NCBI RefSeq assembly: GCF_000502835.1
Contig: NZ_AYVL01000002.1
Span: 141,513-205,512, forward strand
Direction: 5' to 3'
DNA from: Mesorhizobium sp. LSJC280B00
GTDB taxonomy: Bacteria > Pseudomonadota > Alphaproteobacteria > Rhizobiales > Rhizobiaceae
Length of the DNA stretch: 64,000 nt
The notes beneath the pieces were generated by a model. It was given only the letters and a program-made list of their open reading frames with translations. It was not told where the DNA came from and did no database searches. Both the position numbers and the translations under genes were made by a program. Shown here in pieces: positions 9,410-21,731 of this stretch. Each line of letters opens with the position of its first letter. The first letter of the stretch is position 1.

Positions 9410-10234
9410 ATGTGGATCGTCAAGCGCACGGCTTTCTACCTCCTCGTCGCCGTTATCGTCGTCGTCGCGGTATTCCCATTTTACTACGCCATCATCACCA
9501 GCCTGAAATCCGGGACGGCGCTCTTCCAGATCGATTATTGGCCGAAGACGATTACCTTCAGCAATTACAAGACCGTTTTCACCGAGGGGACCTTCCTGCG
9601 CAATCTCGTGAACTCGCTGTTCATCTCGAGCGCGGTTGTTGTCATTTCGCTGTTCCTCGGCGTCACCGCCGCCTATGCGCTGGCGCGCATCCGCTTCCGC
9701 GGCCGCTCGGCTCTGCTCCTCACTATCCTGTCCGTTTCGATGTTCCCGCAATTGGCGGTGCTTGCCGGTCTTTTCGAGCTGATCCGCACCTTCGGCCTCT
9801 ACAATTCGCCGTTCGCGCTGATCTTGTCCTACATGATCTTCACCTTGCCGTTCACCGTCTGGGTGCTCACCGCCTTCGTTCGTGACCTGCCGATCGAGGT
9901 GGAGGAAGCGGCGATCCTCGATGGCGCCACGCCCTGGATCATCATCAGCCGCGTCTTCCTGCCGCTGATGTGGCCGGCGCTGGCGACCACCGGGCTACTC
10001 GCCTTCATCGGTGCTTGGAACGAGTTCCTGTTTGCCCTGACGTTTACCTCCAGCAACGAGCAGCGAACCGTGCCGGTCGCCATCGCCCTGCTCTCCGGCA
10101 GCTCTCAATTCGAGATCCCGTGGGGCAACATCATGGCCGCATCGGTGATCGTCACCGTGCCGCTCGTCATCCTTGTCCTGATCTTCCAGCGCAAGATCAT
10201 CTCCGGCCTCACGGCGGGCGGGGTGAAGGGGTGA
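9410..10234 (+). CDS. ABC sugar transporter, permease 2 (MalG/ThuG-like)
   Basis: Second membrane subunit, 274 residues from the ATG at 9410; a GTG at 9395 would add five residues. It has six helices and the EAA loop VEEAAILDGATPWIIISRVFLPL (about residues 165-187), typical of MalG-class permeases. WNEFLFALTFTSS, conserved in this class, follows. It ends an apparent three-gene operon. The next 210 bases hold no ATP-binding subunit or sugar enzyme, and the next gene is aspS, so the pump must borrow an ATPase from elsewhere in the genome. Confidence 0.92.
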   Translation: MWIVKRTAFYLLVAVIVVVAVFPFYYAIITSLKSGTALFQIDYWPKTITFSNYKTVFTEGTFLRNLVNSLFISSAVVVISLFLGVTAAYALARIRFRGRSALLLTILSVSMFPQLAVLAGLFELIRTFGLYNSPFALILSYMIFTLPFTVWVLTAFVRDLPIEVEEAAILDGATPWIIISRVFLPLMWPALATTGLLAFIGAWNEFLFALTFTSSNEQRTVPVAIALLSGSSQFEIPWGNIMAASVIVTVPLVILVLIFQRKIISGLTAGGVKG

Positions 10235-10447
10235 GTGCATAGTTGAACTGCCGGCACCGAGCAGCGAACTCAGATTGACGCCTCGAGCATAAATTGATGC
10301 CGGTGGGATAGGGCGGGAAGAACGCGAACTCGACCCAGCCGCGGCTTGCCTTGACAAATGCACCCTCCCATGTGCTTTTCGCGCAAATTTTCAGGCTGGG
10401 CCATCATGCCTCGGCCGCAACCCAACATCCGGACTTTAAGAATGACA

Positions 10448-12238
<1,791 letters not shown>

Positions 12239-12271
12239 GAAACGCTCCGAACCGGTCCTGTGGATTCATAA

Positions 12272-12302
12272 AAAAGCCCGGCATCGCTGCCGGGCTTTTG
12301 CT
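12272..12302. terminator. Bidirectional rho-independent terminator
   Basis: AAAAGCCCGGCA, a four-base loop, then TGCCGGGCTTTT. The A-tract on one side and the T-tract on the other let it serve both aspS (ends 12238) and the convergent secreted-protein gene (ends 12314). Confidence 0.9.
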
Positions 12303-12313
12303 TGAAAGCTCGG

Positions 12314-13507
12314 TCAGTTTTCGTTCGCCGTAACCGTCACGCCGAGCGTTTTCGGCAGGTCGAGCGGGTTGGACATGGCGCCCGCCATGATCAGCGCGAA
12401 CGGCACCGCTGCCGGCGGCTCGGCCGAGACCTCGATGCTTTGCGGGTCGTCGAGGAATTTGTTGACCGCGGCCGAAACCTGCGCGGTCAGTTCCGGATTG
12501 TTGAGCTGCGCCATGCCGAAGGGCACGATCGCCTTGGCCTGGTTGGCGATGTCCTTGCCGGACATGCCTTGCTGCTTGCCGGCATAATCGAGCACCTTTT
12601 TGGTCAGGGAATCGTCATCGAAGCGGATCGAGGCGCTGTTGAACGAAAGCTGCTGCAGCAGCCCGAGCATGGCCATGCCTTGCGCCGAATTGTCGGCGCC
12701 TTCGGCCTGCGCCGCCATCTTCTTCTGCATCTCCTGCAGTGATTTGATGACGTCCAGCGTGTAGCCGCCGAGTTCGAAGGTCATGCCGAGCGTGCCGGCA
12801 TTGTCGACCGATATTTCGTATTTCGACAAGTCCATCCTGCCGTCGGTAGGCTGCCAGGTGCCTTCCATCTCAAGATTGCCTGTTATGTTCTGGTAGCCGA
12901 GCGCGTTGATGACTTCCTTGGACTTCGGATCTTCGACCAGGGTCAGGTCGGCAGCGAATTTTTCCGTAGTGCCGGAGAACTCCATTGCCTTGCCGTCGGC
13001 CGGCGGCGTGATCGCGATGGCAAGCCCGTCCATCGAGAAGGCAGTCTTGTCGGCGACCTTGACGGTCATGTTTTCGAGCTCGGCCGATTTGTACATCATC
13101 AGCGAGCCCAGCGGGCCGCTTGCGCCGTCGGCCGGAACCGTCATGTCGTGGATGACGAAGGGGCTGAGATTGAGCGTGACGCCATCTTCGCTGTGTTCGA
13201 ACGGCGAAGTCGATACGGTCGCGATTTGATACCCGCCATTGGCTTCGGTCACGCCTTCGAGCTTGACGTCGCCGATCTTGAGCGCCTCCTTTTCGGCCGC
13301 CGGTTTGACGGCTACGCCTTGCAGAACCATGCTGGAGGTGTCGCCGGTCACTCCGGTCCAGGAGAGGTCGACGCCCTGGGCGGCGAGGGCAGCCTTCAGC
13401 CGGTCGGCAACCGCGGTATCCTGCGCGAATGCCGCATTCAGCGGCAACGTCAGCAAAAAGGTCGAAAAAGCCAGTCTTTTAATAAGTGTCGAGTGTCTGA
13501 TCGTCAT
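12314..13507 (-). CDS. Secreted protein of unknown function
   Basis: A 397-residue protein with a clear Sec signal peptide (LAFSTFLLTLPLNAAFAQ, cleavage near residue 28). The mature part is rich in beta-type alternation (SSMVLQGVAVKP, GGYQIATVSTSPFEH, GTLGMTFELGGYTLDVI) and resembles the repetitive beta-strand architecture of periplasmic DUF945/AsmA-like proteins, but I cannot assign a family. The start at 13507 is supported by a GGGGAG Shine-Dalgarno about seven bases upstream; the frame extends 33 codons further without support. It is convergent with aspS and shares its terminator. Confidence 0.75.
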   Translation of the reverse strand: MTIRHSTLIKRLAFSTFLLTLPLNAAFAQDTAVADRLKAALAAQGVDLSWTGVTGDTSSMVLQGVAVKPAAEKEALKIGDVKLEGVTEANGGYQIATVSTSPFEHSEDGVTLNLSPFVIHDMTVPADGASGPLGSLMMYKSAELENMTVKVADKTAFSMDGLAIAITPPADGKAMEFSGTTEKFAADLTLVEDPKSKEVINALGYQNITGNLEMEGTWQPTDGRMDLSKYEISVDNAGTLGMTFELGGYTLDVIKSLQEMQKKMAAQAEGADNSAQGMAMLGLLQQLSFNSASIRFDDDSLTKKVLDYAGKQQGMSGKDIANQAKAIVPFGMAQLNNPELTAQVSAAVNKFLDDPQSIEVSAEPPAAVPFALIMAGAMSNPLDLPKTLGVTVTANEN

Positions 13508-13721
13508 CGAGAGCTCCCCTGAGAGTGTCCTGAAATTCTTTTCAAATCGTCGCGTCGTCACCATTCGGTGACGAACTGGACCGGAAAAAGGCGGGCCTCG
13601 GCACAATGGTCGAAAATCGCGGCCAAAGGCAAACCCGATCCATCAGCCTTGCGATAGAAGCAGGATGTAACGGGTTGATGTTGGCCGGCGTCGTGACGCT
13701 TCCAATTCCTGTTGCATAATG

Positions 13722-13823
13722 GATGTCGCGCAAAAGTGTGCAGCGGGTTTTGCGATAACGGCATGTATCAAAACAAGGACCTAAAGCGTCGCATGGTGCC
13801 GGTCGAATGCGACTCGCTTTAGG
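13722..13823. repeat. RIME-like intergenic element, copy 2
   Basis: Second copy of the element at 6883-6988, same orientation. The conserved blocks ATGTCGCGCAAAAGTGTGCAG, TTTTGCGATAACG and CCTAAAGCG...CGCTTTAGG are present, and the second palindrome ends at 13823. It sits in the roughly 370-base gap between the secreted-protein gene and parC. The rest of that gap (13508-13721) shows no gene I can support. Confidence 0.8.
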
Positions 13824-13878
13824 AGGATGCATACCGGTGCCTCTTGCCGCGAATCACCCGCTCGGCTAGTGCCAGCCC

Positions 13879-16131
<2,253 letters not shown>

Positions 16132-16138
16132 AGCGGTA

Positions 16139-16291
16139 ATCTCCCCCCTTGAGGGGGAGATGGCCGGCAGGCCAGAGGGGGTCCTCGCGCATGAAGCGCC
16201 AGCCTCCTTTGTTCGTGGTAAGGTCGCGTCAGGACGTCCCGACCCCCCCTCTGTCGCCTTCGGCGACATCTCCCCCTCAAGGGGGGAGATT
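16139..16291. repeat. MITE-like element with 25-bp perfect terminal inverted repeats
   Basis: Bases 16139-16163 and 16267-16291 are exact reverse complements over 25 positions (core CTCCCCCCTTGAGGGGGAG), enclosing about 103 bases that also contain GAGGGGGTCCT and GGACGTCCCGACCCCCCCT-like sub-repeats. Each arm is itself a small hairpin. It starts eight bases downstream of the parC stop, so it may terminate parC transcription. No protein-coding gene lies inside. Similar elements are common between genes in Mesorhizobium genomes. Confidence 0.85.
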
Positions 16292-16382
16292 AGCAGCTCC
16301 ACCCAAACATTTGGAATGTCGTCACGATTGCTGCACTATATCAGGGCATAAGCGATACGATCGGCCAGGGAGAGGTAGCCGC

Positions 16383-17603
16383 TTGAAGGAAGTCAGGATC
16401 CAGAAGCCGGAGCGGCAGCAGCGTCTGTTTGGCCTGTCGATGCCGCTCAGGGCCGCTGTCATTCCGCCGCTGTCGGCGGCGCGCTGGCTGCTGGTGCTGA
16501 TCGTTGCCGCCGGCGTTTATTTCTTCCACGGCTTCCTGTTTCCGGTCCTTGCCGCCCTGGTGATCGCCTTCGCCAGCTGGCCGCTCTATCGGCGGCTGCT
16601 CGCCGGCGTCGGCGGCAACCGCACCATCGCTGCGACGCTTGCGATCTTGTTCATCCTGACCTTCCTGGTTGTGCCGATCGCGCTTGCCGGCACCTACGCC
16701 ATCAATGAGGTGCGCGAGTGGGTCAACTGGGCGATCGAGACCAACCGCTACGGTGCGCCGACGCCGCACTGGATCGCCACCATGCCCGTGGTGGGCGAAT
16801 GGCTCAATGAACAATGGACGGTCAACGTTGGCCACCCCGGCGGTATCGGCGAACTGATCCAGCTGATCAGTGGCGCCAATATCGGCAGCATCTATCGCGG
16901 CGTGCTTGCCGCCGGCGGCAGCGCCTTCGGCCTTTTGCTGACGCTGCTATTCATGATGATCGCGCTGTTCTTCGCCTATCGCGACGGCGAGCATTTCGCC
17001 GGACAGGTCGATCGCCTCGGCGAACGCATCCTGCCGGCCAGATGGGAACGGATCTCACGCGTGGTGCCTGCGACAATCTCCTCGACGGTGACCGGCATGA
17101 CCGTTATCGCCATCGGCGAAGGGCTGGTGCTGGGTATCGCTTACTGGTTGGCCGGCGTGCCGTCGCCGGTGACGCTCGGCGCGCTGACCGGCATCATGGC
17201 GCTGATCCCCGGCGGCGCACCGCTGTCCTTCACGCTGGTGTCGATCTATCTCGCCGCCAGCGGCTCGCCGATGGCGGGGCTGGCGCTGTTCATCTGGGGC
17301 GCGGTCGAACTCTTCATCGTCGACAAGACATTGCGCCCGAAGCTGGTCGGCGGGCCGATAAAGCTGCCCTTCCTGCCAACCTTTTTCGGCCTGATTGGCG
17401 GCGTCAAGACAATGGGCTTTCTCGGCCTGTTCATCGGCCCGGTGCTGATGGCCCTGCTGGTCGCAATCTGGCGCGAATGGCTGCGCGAAGTGGAACTGAC
17501 CGATGATCTCGCTGCCGCCGAACCGGCGGAGCACGATGACGCGCCGCCGCAGATCGAAATTGTCGCCGGACGCGCCGCCGCGAAAAAGAATCAGGCCGGG
17601 TGA
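16383..17603 (+). CDS. AI-2E family transporter (PerM/YdiK type)
   Basis: A 406-residue inner-membrane protein with about eight hydrophobic segments (WLLVLIVAAGVYFFHGFLFPVL, LLLTLLFMMIALFFAYRDGE and LGALTGIMALIPGGAPLSFT among them). The last of these, containing the conserved PGGAP, marks the AI-2E transporter/PerM family. Despite the name, most members export unknown compounds and some are Na+/H+ antiporters. The TTG start at 16383 is chosen because GGGAGAGG ends seven bases before it; the open frame upstream runs back into the repeat. The 3' end overlaps the convergent EamA gene by 13 bases. Confidence 0.85.
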   Translation: MKEVRIQKPERQQRLFGLSMPLRAAVIPPLSAARWLLVLIVAAGVYFFHGFLFPVLAALVIAFASWPLYRRLLAGVGGNRTIAATLAILFILTFLVVPIALAGTYAINEVREWVNWAIETNRYGAPTPHWIATMPVVGEWLNEQWTVNVGHPGGIGELIQLISGANIGSIYRGVLAAGGSAFGLLLTLLFMMIALFFAYRDGEHFAGQVDRLGERILPARWERISRVVPATISSTVTGMTVIAIGEGLVLGIAYWLAGVPSPVTLGALTGIMALIPGGAPLSFTLVSIYLAASGSPMAGLALFIWGAVELFIVDKTLRPKLVGGPIKLPFLPTFFGLIGGVKTMGFLGLFIGPVLMALLVAIWREWLREVELTDDLAAAEPAEHDDAPPQIEIVAGRAAAKKNQAG

Positions 17604-18487
17604 CTGACGGCGAACGTGGCGCGGCGCTTGCGCCCCTCGTGCAACTGCCAGAGCGAATGGCCGATCAAGGTCATGATGAGGATCGCGCCGCCGATCAGGC
17701 TGTTGCGCGACGGTGTTTCGGCGAAGATCATCCATACCCAGACCGGCGCCAGCACGGTTTCAAGCAGGTAGAACATCGCCACCTCCGGCCCGGAGATGTA
17801 TTTCGGGCCGTTGGCGAGGCAGAAGAACGAGATCGGCATGATGACGGCACCGTTGAAGACGATCCACCATGGCGCGTTGACGTGAAAACCCACCTTGGAA
17901 ACCATCAGGGTGGCGACGGCCAGCGGCAGGACCACTCCGATCAGCGCCGTGAAACCCATATCCTTGCCGCTGGCGCGCGAGATGGTGATGGCCGCGGCGA
18001 TCATGAAAGCCGAGCATAGCGCCATCAGGTCGCCGAAGAGATGTCCGGTTCCAACGGAATCGCCGACAATGATCGTCACGCCGACGATCATCAGTGCCAG
18101 CGCTGCAAGCGTCAGGGGCCGTGGCCTCTCCTTCAGGAACAGCCATGACAAAAGGGCCGCGAACATGGTTGTGAACGCCAGGATGAAAACGAGGTTGGCT
18201 GTCGAGGTATTGTAGACACCGGTGATGAAGGCGATCGAGCCGAGCCCGTAGAGGCCGGCAACGATGAGCCCTGACCAGCCCGGCACAAGCTGCGGTGCCT
18301 TTGCGCTCAGCGAGCGCCAGGCGGCCCAGATGATAAGCGTGGCGACGAAGGTCGTGCCGGTGCGCAACAGCAGGATCGTCCACGCCTCGCCGTCGGCGAG
18401 CCGGATCAGCGGAATGTCGACGGTCAGCGTCAGCCCGCCGATGGCGGTGATCAGAAGGCCTCTCTGGTGGTCGTTGTGGGAAGACAT
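17591..18487 (-). CDS. EamA/DMT family transporter
   Basis: Drug/metabolite transporter superfamily protein of 298 residues with ten predicted helices in two EamA repeats. The first repeat is about residues 10-140 (LADGEAWTILLLRTGTTF; YNTSTANLVFILAFTTMFAALLSWLFLKERPRP) and the second about 150-285 (AMFYLLETVLAPVWVWMIFAETPS, the E-x-x-x-x-P-V-W pattern of the family). The start at 18487 begins MSSHNDHQRG; the frame extends 27 codons upstream. The 3' end overlaps the AI-2E family gene tail-to-tail. Substrate unknown. Confidence 0.88.
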   Translation of the reverse strand: MSSHNDHQRGLLITAIGGLTLTVDIPLIRLADGEAWTILLLRTGTTFVATLIIWAAWRSLSAKAPQLVPGWSGLIVAGLYGLGSIAFITGVYNTSTANLVFILAFTTMFAALLSWLFLKERPRPLTLAALALMIVGVTIIVGDSVGTGHLFGDLMALCSAFMIAAAITISRASGKDMGFTALIGVVLPLAVATLMVSKVGFHVNAPWWIVFNGAVIMPISFFCLANGPKYISGPEVAMFYLLETVLAPVWVWMIFAETPSRNSLIGGAILIMTLIGHSLWQLHEGRKRRATFAVSHPA

Positions 18488-18609
18488 GCGGCAATTCTCG
18501 CGTAGGCTTGGAGGCGCAAAATTGACCCGCCCGGTTTTCCAGCCGATCGGCCGGAAGCCCAGCGGCATCCTCCTCGAAACAATTTAAGAGTGAATACCGA
18601 AAGCGAAGA

Positions 18610-19374
18610 TCAGCGCAAAACCGCTTCGTGATTGTAGCGTTCCCAGCCTTTCGGGCCGAGATGCTCCTGCGGCTGGAAGCGCATCTTATAATTCATCTTG
18701 CGCGAGCCGTTGACCCAGTAACCCAGGTAGACATGGGGCAGGCCCATCGCCCTGGCGCGGGCGATGTGGTCGAGGATCATGAAGGTGCCGAGCGAACGGT
18801 CCTCGAAGTCCGGATTGAAGTAGGAATAGACCATCGACAGGCCATCGGCCATCTTGTCGGTAAGCGCCACGGCGATCAGCTCGCCCTGGCCCTTGCCGGT
18901 GATGAAGCTGTCAGGTCCGCGGCGACGGTATTCGATGACCTTGGTGTCGACATGGGTATCCTCGACCATCATGGCGTAGTCGAGCACGGTCATGTCTGAC
19001 ATGCCGCCACGGCGGTGGCGGGCGTCGAGATAGCTGCGGAACAGCGAATACTGTTCGGTGGAGGGTTCGGCGTCGTGCATGGCGCCGACCAGATCCGAAT
19101 TATGCTGTATGACCCGTTTCAAGTTGCGGCTGGCGGTGAATTCCTGCGCCAGGATGCGCACCGACACACAGGCGCGGCAGGTCTCGCAGGCCGGCCTGTA
19201 GGCGATGTTCTGCGACCGCCTGAAACCGCCCTGCGTCAACAGATCGTTCATCTCGGGGGCCTTGTCGCCGACCAGGTGTGTGAACACCTTGCGCTCGAAC
19301 TGGCCCTCGAGATAGGGACATGGCGAGGGCGCGGTCAGAAAGAACTGCGGCGACTGGGTCGGGTGCTGCGTCAT
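18610..19374 (-). CDS. bpt: Aspartate/glutamate leucyltransferase (Bpt)
   Basis: Transfers leucine from Leu-tRNA to proteins with N-terminal Asp or Glu, making them N-degron substrates for ClpS/ClpAP. The 254-residue length and motifs fit the bacterial protein-arginyltransferase-like Bpt family: [19 protein letters not shown] (Cys-rich N-terminal domain), [11 protein letters not shown], and the GNAT-like C-terminal half with [21 protein letters not shown] and [15 protein letters not shown]. It is followed on the same strand, upstream in reading order, by the RDD gene. Confidence 0.95.
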   Translation of the reverse strand: MTQHPTQSPQFFLTAPSPCPYLEGQFERKVFTHLVGDKAPEMNDLLTQGGFRRSQNIAYRPACETCRACVSVRILAQEFTASRNLKRVIQHNSDLVGAMHDAEPSTEQYSLFRSYLDARHRRGGMSDMTVLDYAMMVEDTHVDTKVIEYRRRGPDSFITGKGQGELIAVALTDKMADGLSMVYSYFNPDFEDRSLGTFMILDHIARARAMGLPHVYLGYWVNGSRKMNYKMRFQPQEHLGPKGWERYNHEAVLR

Positions 19375-19512
19375 CGAGCCTTGGAAACACTCCTGCGAAT
19401 CGCTCTACCTTTGGCGCGGACGCCGAAAAATTCAACAGGATTGTGAAAGCCTGGTTGATTGGACGTCTTCACATTCGTGCGCAAAGGCTGCGGCCGCGCT
19501 TCAAAAGTCTGC

Positions 19513-19983
19513 TCAGCGGCCGCTGCGGCTGACGACGGTGCCGAGCAGCAGGTCGTGCAGCGTGCGCTTGCGGTCGGAAAACAGGCTCACCAGCAGGACC
19601 AGCGGCGAAAGGATGACATTGCCGGCCCAAAACAGCACCGAATGCACGACGGCGGTCAGCCCGTCGATGCGGCTGCCGTCGAGTCGGTCGAGCCGGATGC
19701 CCATCATCTTCATGCCGGTGGTGGCCTGGTCTTTACTGCCGAGCGTGTTCCAGATGTAGAGGATGGCGACGGCCGGCACGAGAATGGAAAACAGCATCCA
19801 GCCGAGGCCGAGCGTCAACAGCCCAAACAGGAACACCAGGATCGCGAATGGAATGGTGAGCAGCGCGACGATGAAATAGTCGATGACGAAAGCGAGAATG
19901 CGCCGCGTGCGCACGCCCTCATAGGCGCGGACATCTTCGAGCCTGCTGGTGATGATTTCGCCGTCGAGAACGCGAGCGTTCAT
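19513..19983 (-). CDS. RDD family membrane protein
   Basis: A 156-residue protein with three hydrophobic segments and the RDD signature: RTRRILAFVIDYFIVALL (Arg and Asp of the name) in the first helix, then LGSKDQATTGMKMMGIRL and HSVLFWAGNVILSPL. Function in this family is mostly unknown; some members have been linked to transport or Na+/H+ antiport. It lies upstream of bpt on the same strand with a gap of about 140 bases. A coding start at 19983 is the first ATG and is preceded by AGGAAATG context. Confidence 0.85.
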   Translation of the reverse strand: MNARVLDGEIITSRLEDVRAYEGVRTRRILAFVIDYFIVALLTIPFAILVFLFGLLTLGLGWMLFSILVPAVAILYIWNTLGSKDQATTGMKMMGIRLDRLDGSRIDGLTAVVHSVLFWAGNVILSPLVLLVSLFSDRKRTLHDLLLGTVVSRSGR

Positions 19984-20193
19984 GTCATTTCCTCGTAATC
20001 GAACCCGAGTTAAGCATGGGGCCGCTTCTTGGTGAAATGGTGAATGTTCGCGGCGGAATCAAGATCGAGCCTTTCGCCGCCGTGTAGATGGCGACGGAGC
20101 GCCTGGGGCCGTCTGACTTGTTGAATTCATGGCGCGGATAGCGTTAGTTTGCTGCGGCGCACAAAGCGCGCCGAGCCGAGGGGACGGGGCGAC

Positions 20194-21582
20194 ATGGACT
20201 ACGACATGCTGGTCATCGGCAGCGGCCCATCCGGGCGCCGCGCCGCGGTGCAGTCGGCCAAGCTCGGCAAGTCGGTGCTGGTGGTCGACAGGGGCCGGCG
20301 TCTCGGCGGCGTTTCGGTGCATACCGGCACCATACCGTCGAAGACGTTGCGCGAGACGGTGCTCAACCTCTCCGGCTGGCGTGAGCGCGGCTTTTATGGG
20401 CGCGGCTACCGCGTCAAGCAGGACATTTCGGTCGGCGATCTGGTCGAGCGCCTGCACAAGACGCTCGACCATGAGGTCGAGGTGCTGCAGCACCAGTTCA
20501 TGCGCAACACGGTCAAGAGTGCGCGCGCCGCCGTAAAATTCCTCGGCCCCAACAAGGTCAGCCTGACCACCGACACCGGCGACTACAGCGAGGTTGGCTT
20601 CGCCCATGCGCTGATCGCGGTCGGCACCCGGCCGCACCGGCCGCGCGACGTGCCGTTCGACAAGACACGGATCTTCGACAGCGACGAGATGCTGGAGCTC
20701 GACCGGCTACCGCGCACGCTGACGGTGATCGGCGCCGGCGTCATCGGCGTCGAATATGCGACAATCTTTTCGGCACTCGACGTTCCGGTGACACTGGTCG
20801 AGCCGCGCAACACGATGTTGGATTTCGTCGACCGCGAGATCGTCGACGACTTCATCCATCAGATGCGCGACCGCGGCATGACCATCCGCTTGGGCAGTGC
20901 CGTCAAGGAGATCGCCTCGAAACCCGATTACGCCGAGGTGACGCTAGCCGACGGCCGCACCATACGGTCCGAGATCGTGCTCTACGCTGCAGGGCGTACC
21001 GGCAATGTCGGCAGCCTCGGGTTGGAAGCGGTCGGCATCGAGGCTGATTCGCGAGGCCGCATCAAGGTCGATCCGCAGACCTTCCAGACCAGCGCGCCCA
21101 ACATCTATGCCGCCGGCGATGTCATCGGCTTTCCGAGCCTGGCATCGACCTCGATGGAGCAGGGCAGGGTGGCCGCCTGCCATGCCTTCGGCGTGCCCTT
21201 GCCGCCGCCGCCCGAAACCTTTCCCTACGGCATCTACGCCGTGCCGGAAATCTCCACGGTCGGGCAATCCGAGGAGCAGGTGCGTGAGAGTGGTGCCGCC
21301 TACGAGGTCGGCGTGGCGCGGTTCCGCGAGACATCGCGCGGCCACATCATGGGCGTCAACACCGGCTTCCTGAAGCTTCTGTTCTCGATCGAAACACGCC
21401 GTCTGCTCGGCGCCCATATTGTCGGCGAGGGCGCGACCGAACTCATCCACATTGGCCAGGCGGTCATCAATCTCGGCGGCACCGTCGACTTCTTCGTCAA
21501 CAACACCTTCAACTATCCGACGCTGGCCGAAGCCTACAAGATCGCCGGGCTGGACGCCTGGAACCGCATGGGGCGGGCGTAG
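20194..21582 (+). CDS. sthA: Soluble pyridine nucleotide transhydrogenase
   Basis: FAD-dependent cytosolic enzyme that moves hydride between NADPH and NAD+. The 462-residue protein has the flavin-disulfide reductase fold: FAD site MLVIGSGPSGRRAAVQ at the N-terminus, NAD(P) site VIGAGVIGVEYATIFSAL near residue 175, second FAD motif NIYAAGDVIG near 305. The redox-active Cys pair of lipoamide dehydrogenase is absent (GVSVHTGTIPSKTLRE), as in SthA and unlike Lpd or Gor. The ATG at 20194 follows a GGGGACGGGG stretch. No operon partner is evident; an MFS gene follows after about 150 bases. Confidence 0.94.
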   Translation: MDYDMLVIGSGPSGRRAAVQSAKLGKSVLVVDRGRRLGGVSVHTGTIPSKTLRETVLNLSGWRERGFYGRGYRVKQDISVGDLVERLHKTLDHEVEVLQHQFMRNTVKSARAAVKFLGPNKVSLTTDTGDYSEVGFAHALIAVGTRPHRPRDVPFDKTRIFDSDEMLELDRLPRTLTVIGAGVIGVEYATIFSALDVPVTLVEPRNTMLDFVDREIVDDFIHQMRDRGMTIRLGSAVKEIASKPDYAEVTLADGRTIRSEIVLYAAGRTGNVGSLGLEAVGIEADSRGRIKVDPQTFQTSAPNIYAAGDVIGFPSLASTSMEQGRVAACHAFGVPLPPPPETFPYGIYAVPEISTVGQSEEQVRESGAAYEVGVARFRETSRGHIMGVNTGFLKLLFSIETRRLLGAHIVGEGATELIHIGQAVINLGGTVDFFVNNTFNYPTLAEAYKIAGLDAWNRMGRA

Positions 21583-21731
21583 ACCATGATCCCGAATCGA
21601 AGGACCGCGTGGGCATCGGTTTTGCTGCGCGGATCTTCGGGATGGGGGCAGGACACTCAGCAGTGGCGCATTGCAACCGACATGGTAGCCGTTGCGTTTC
21701 AGCCAAACGGATTGCCGAACAGGGCAAAGCA

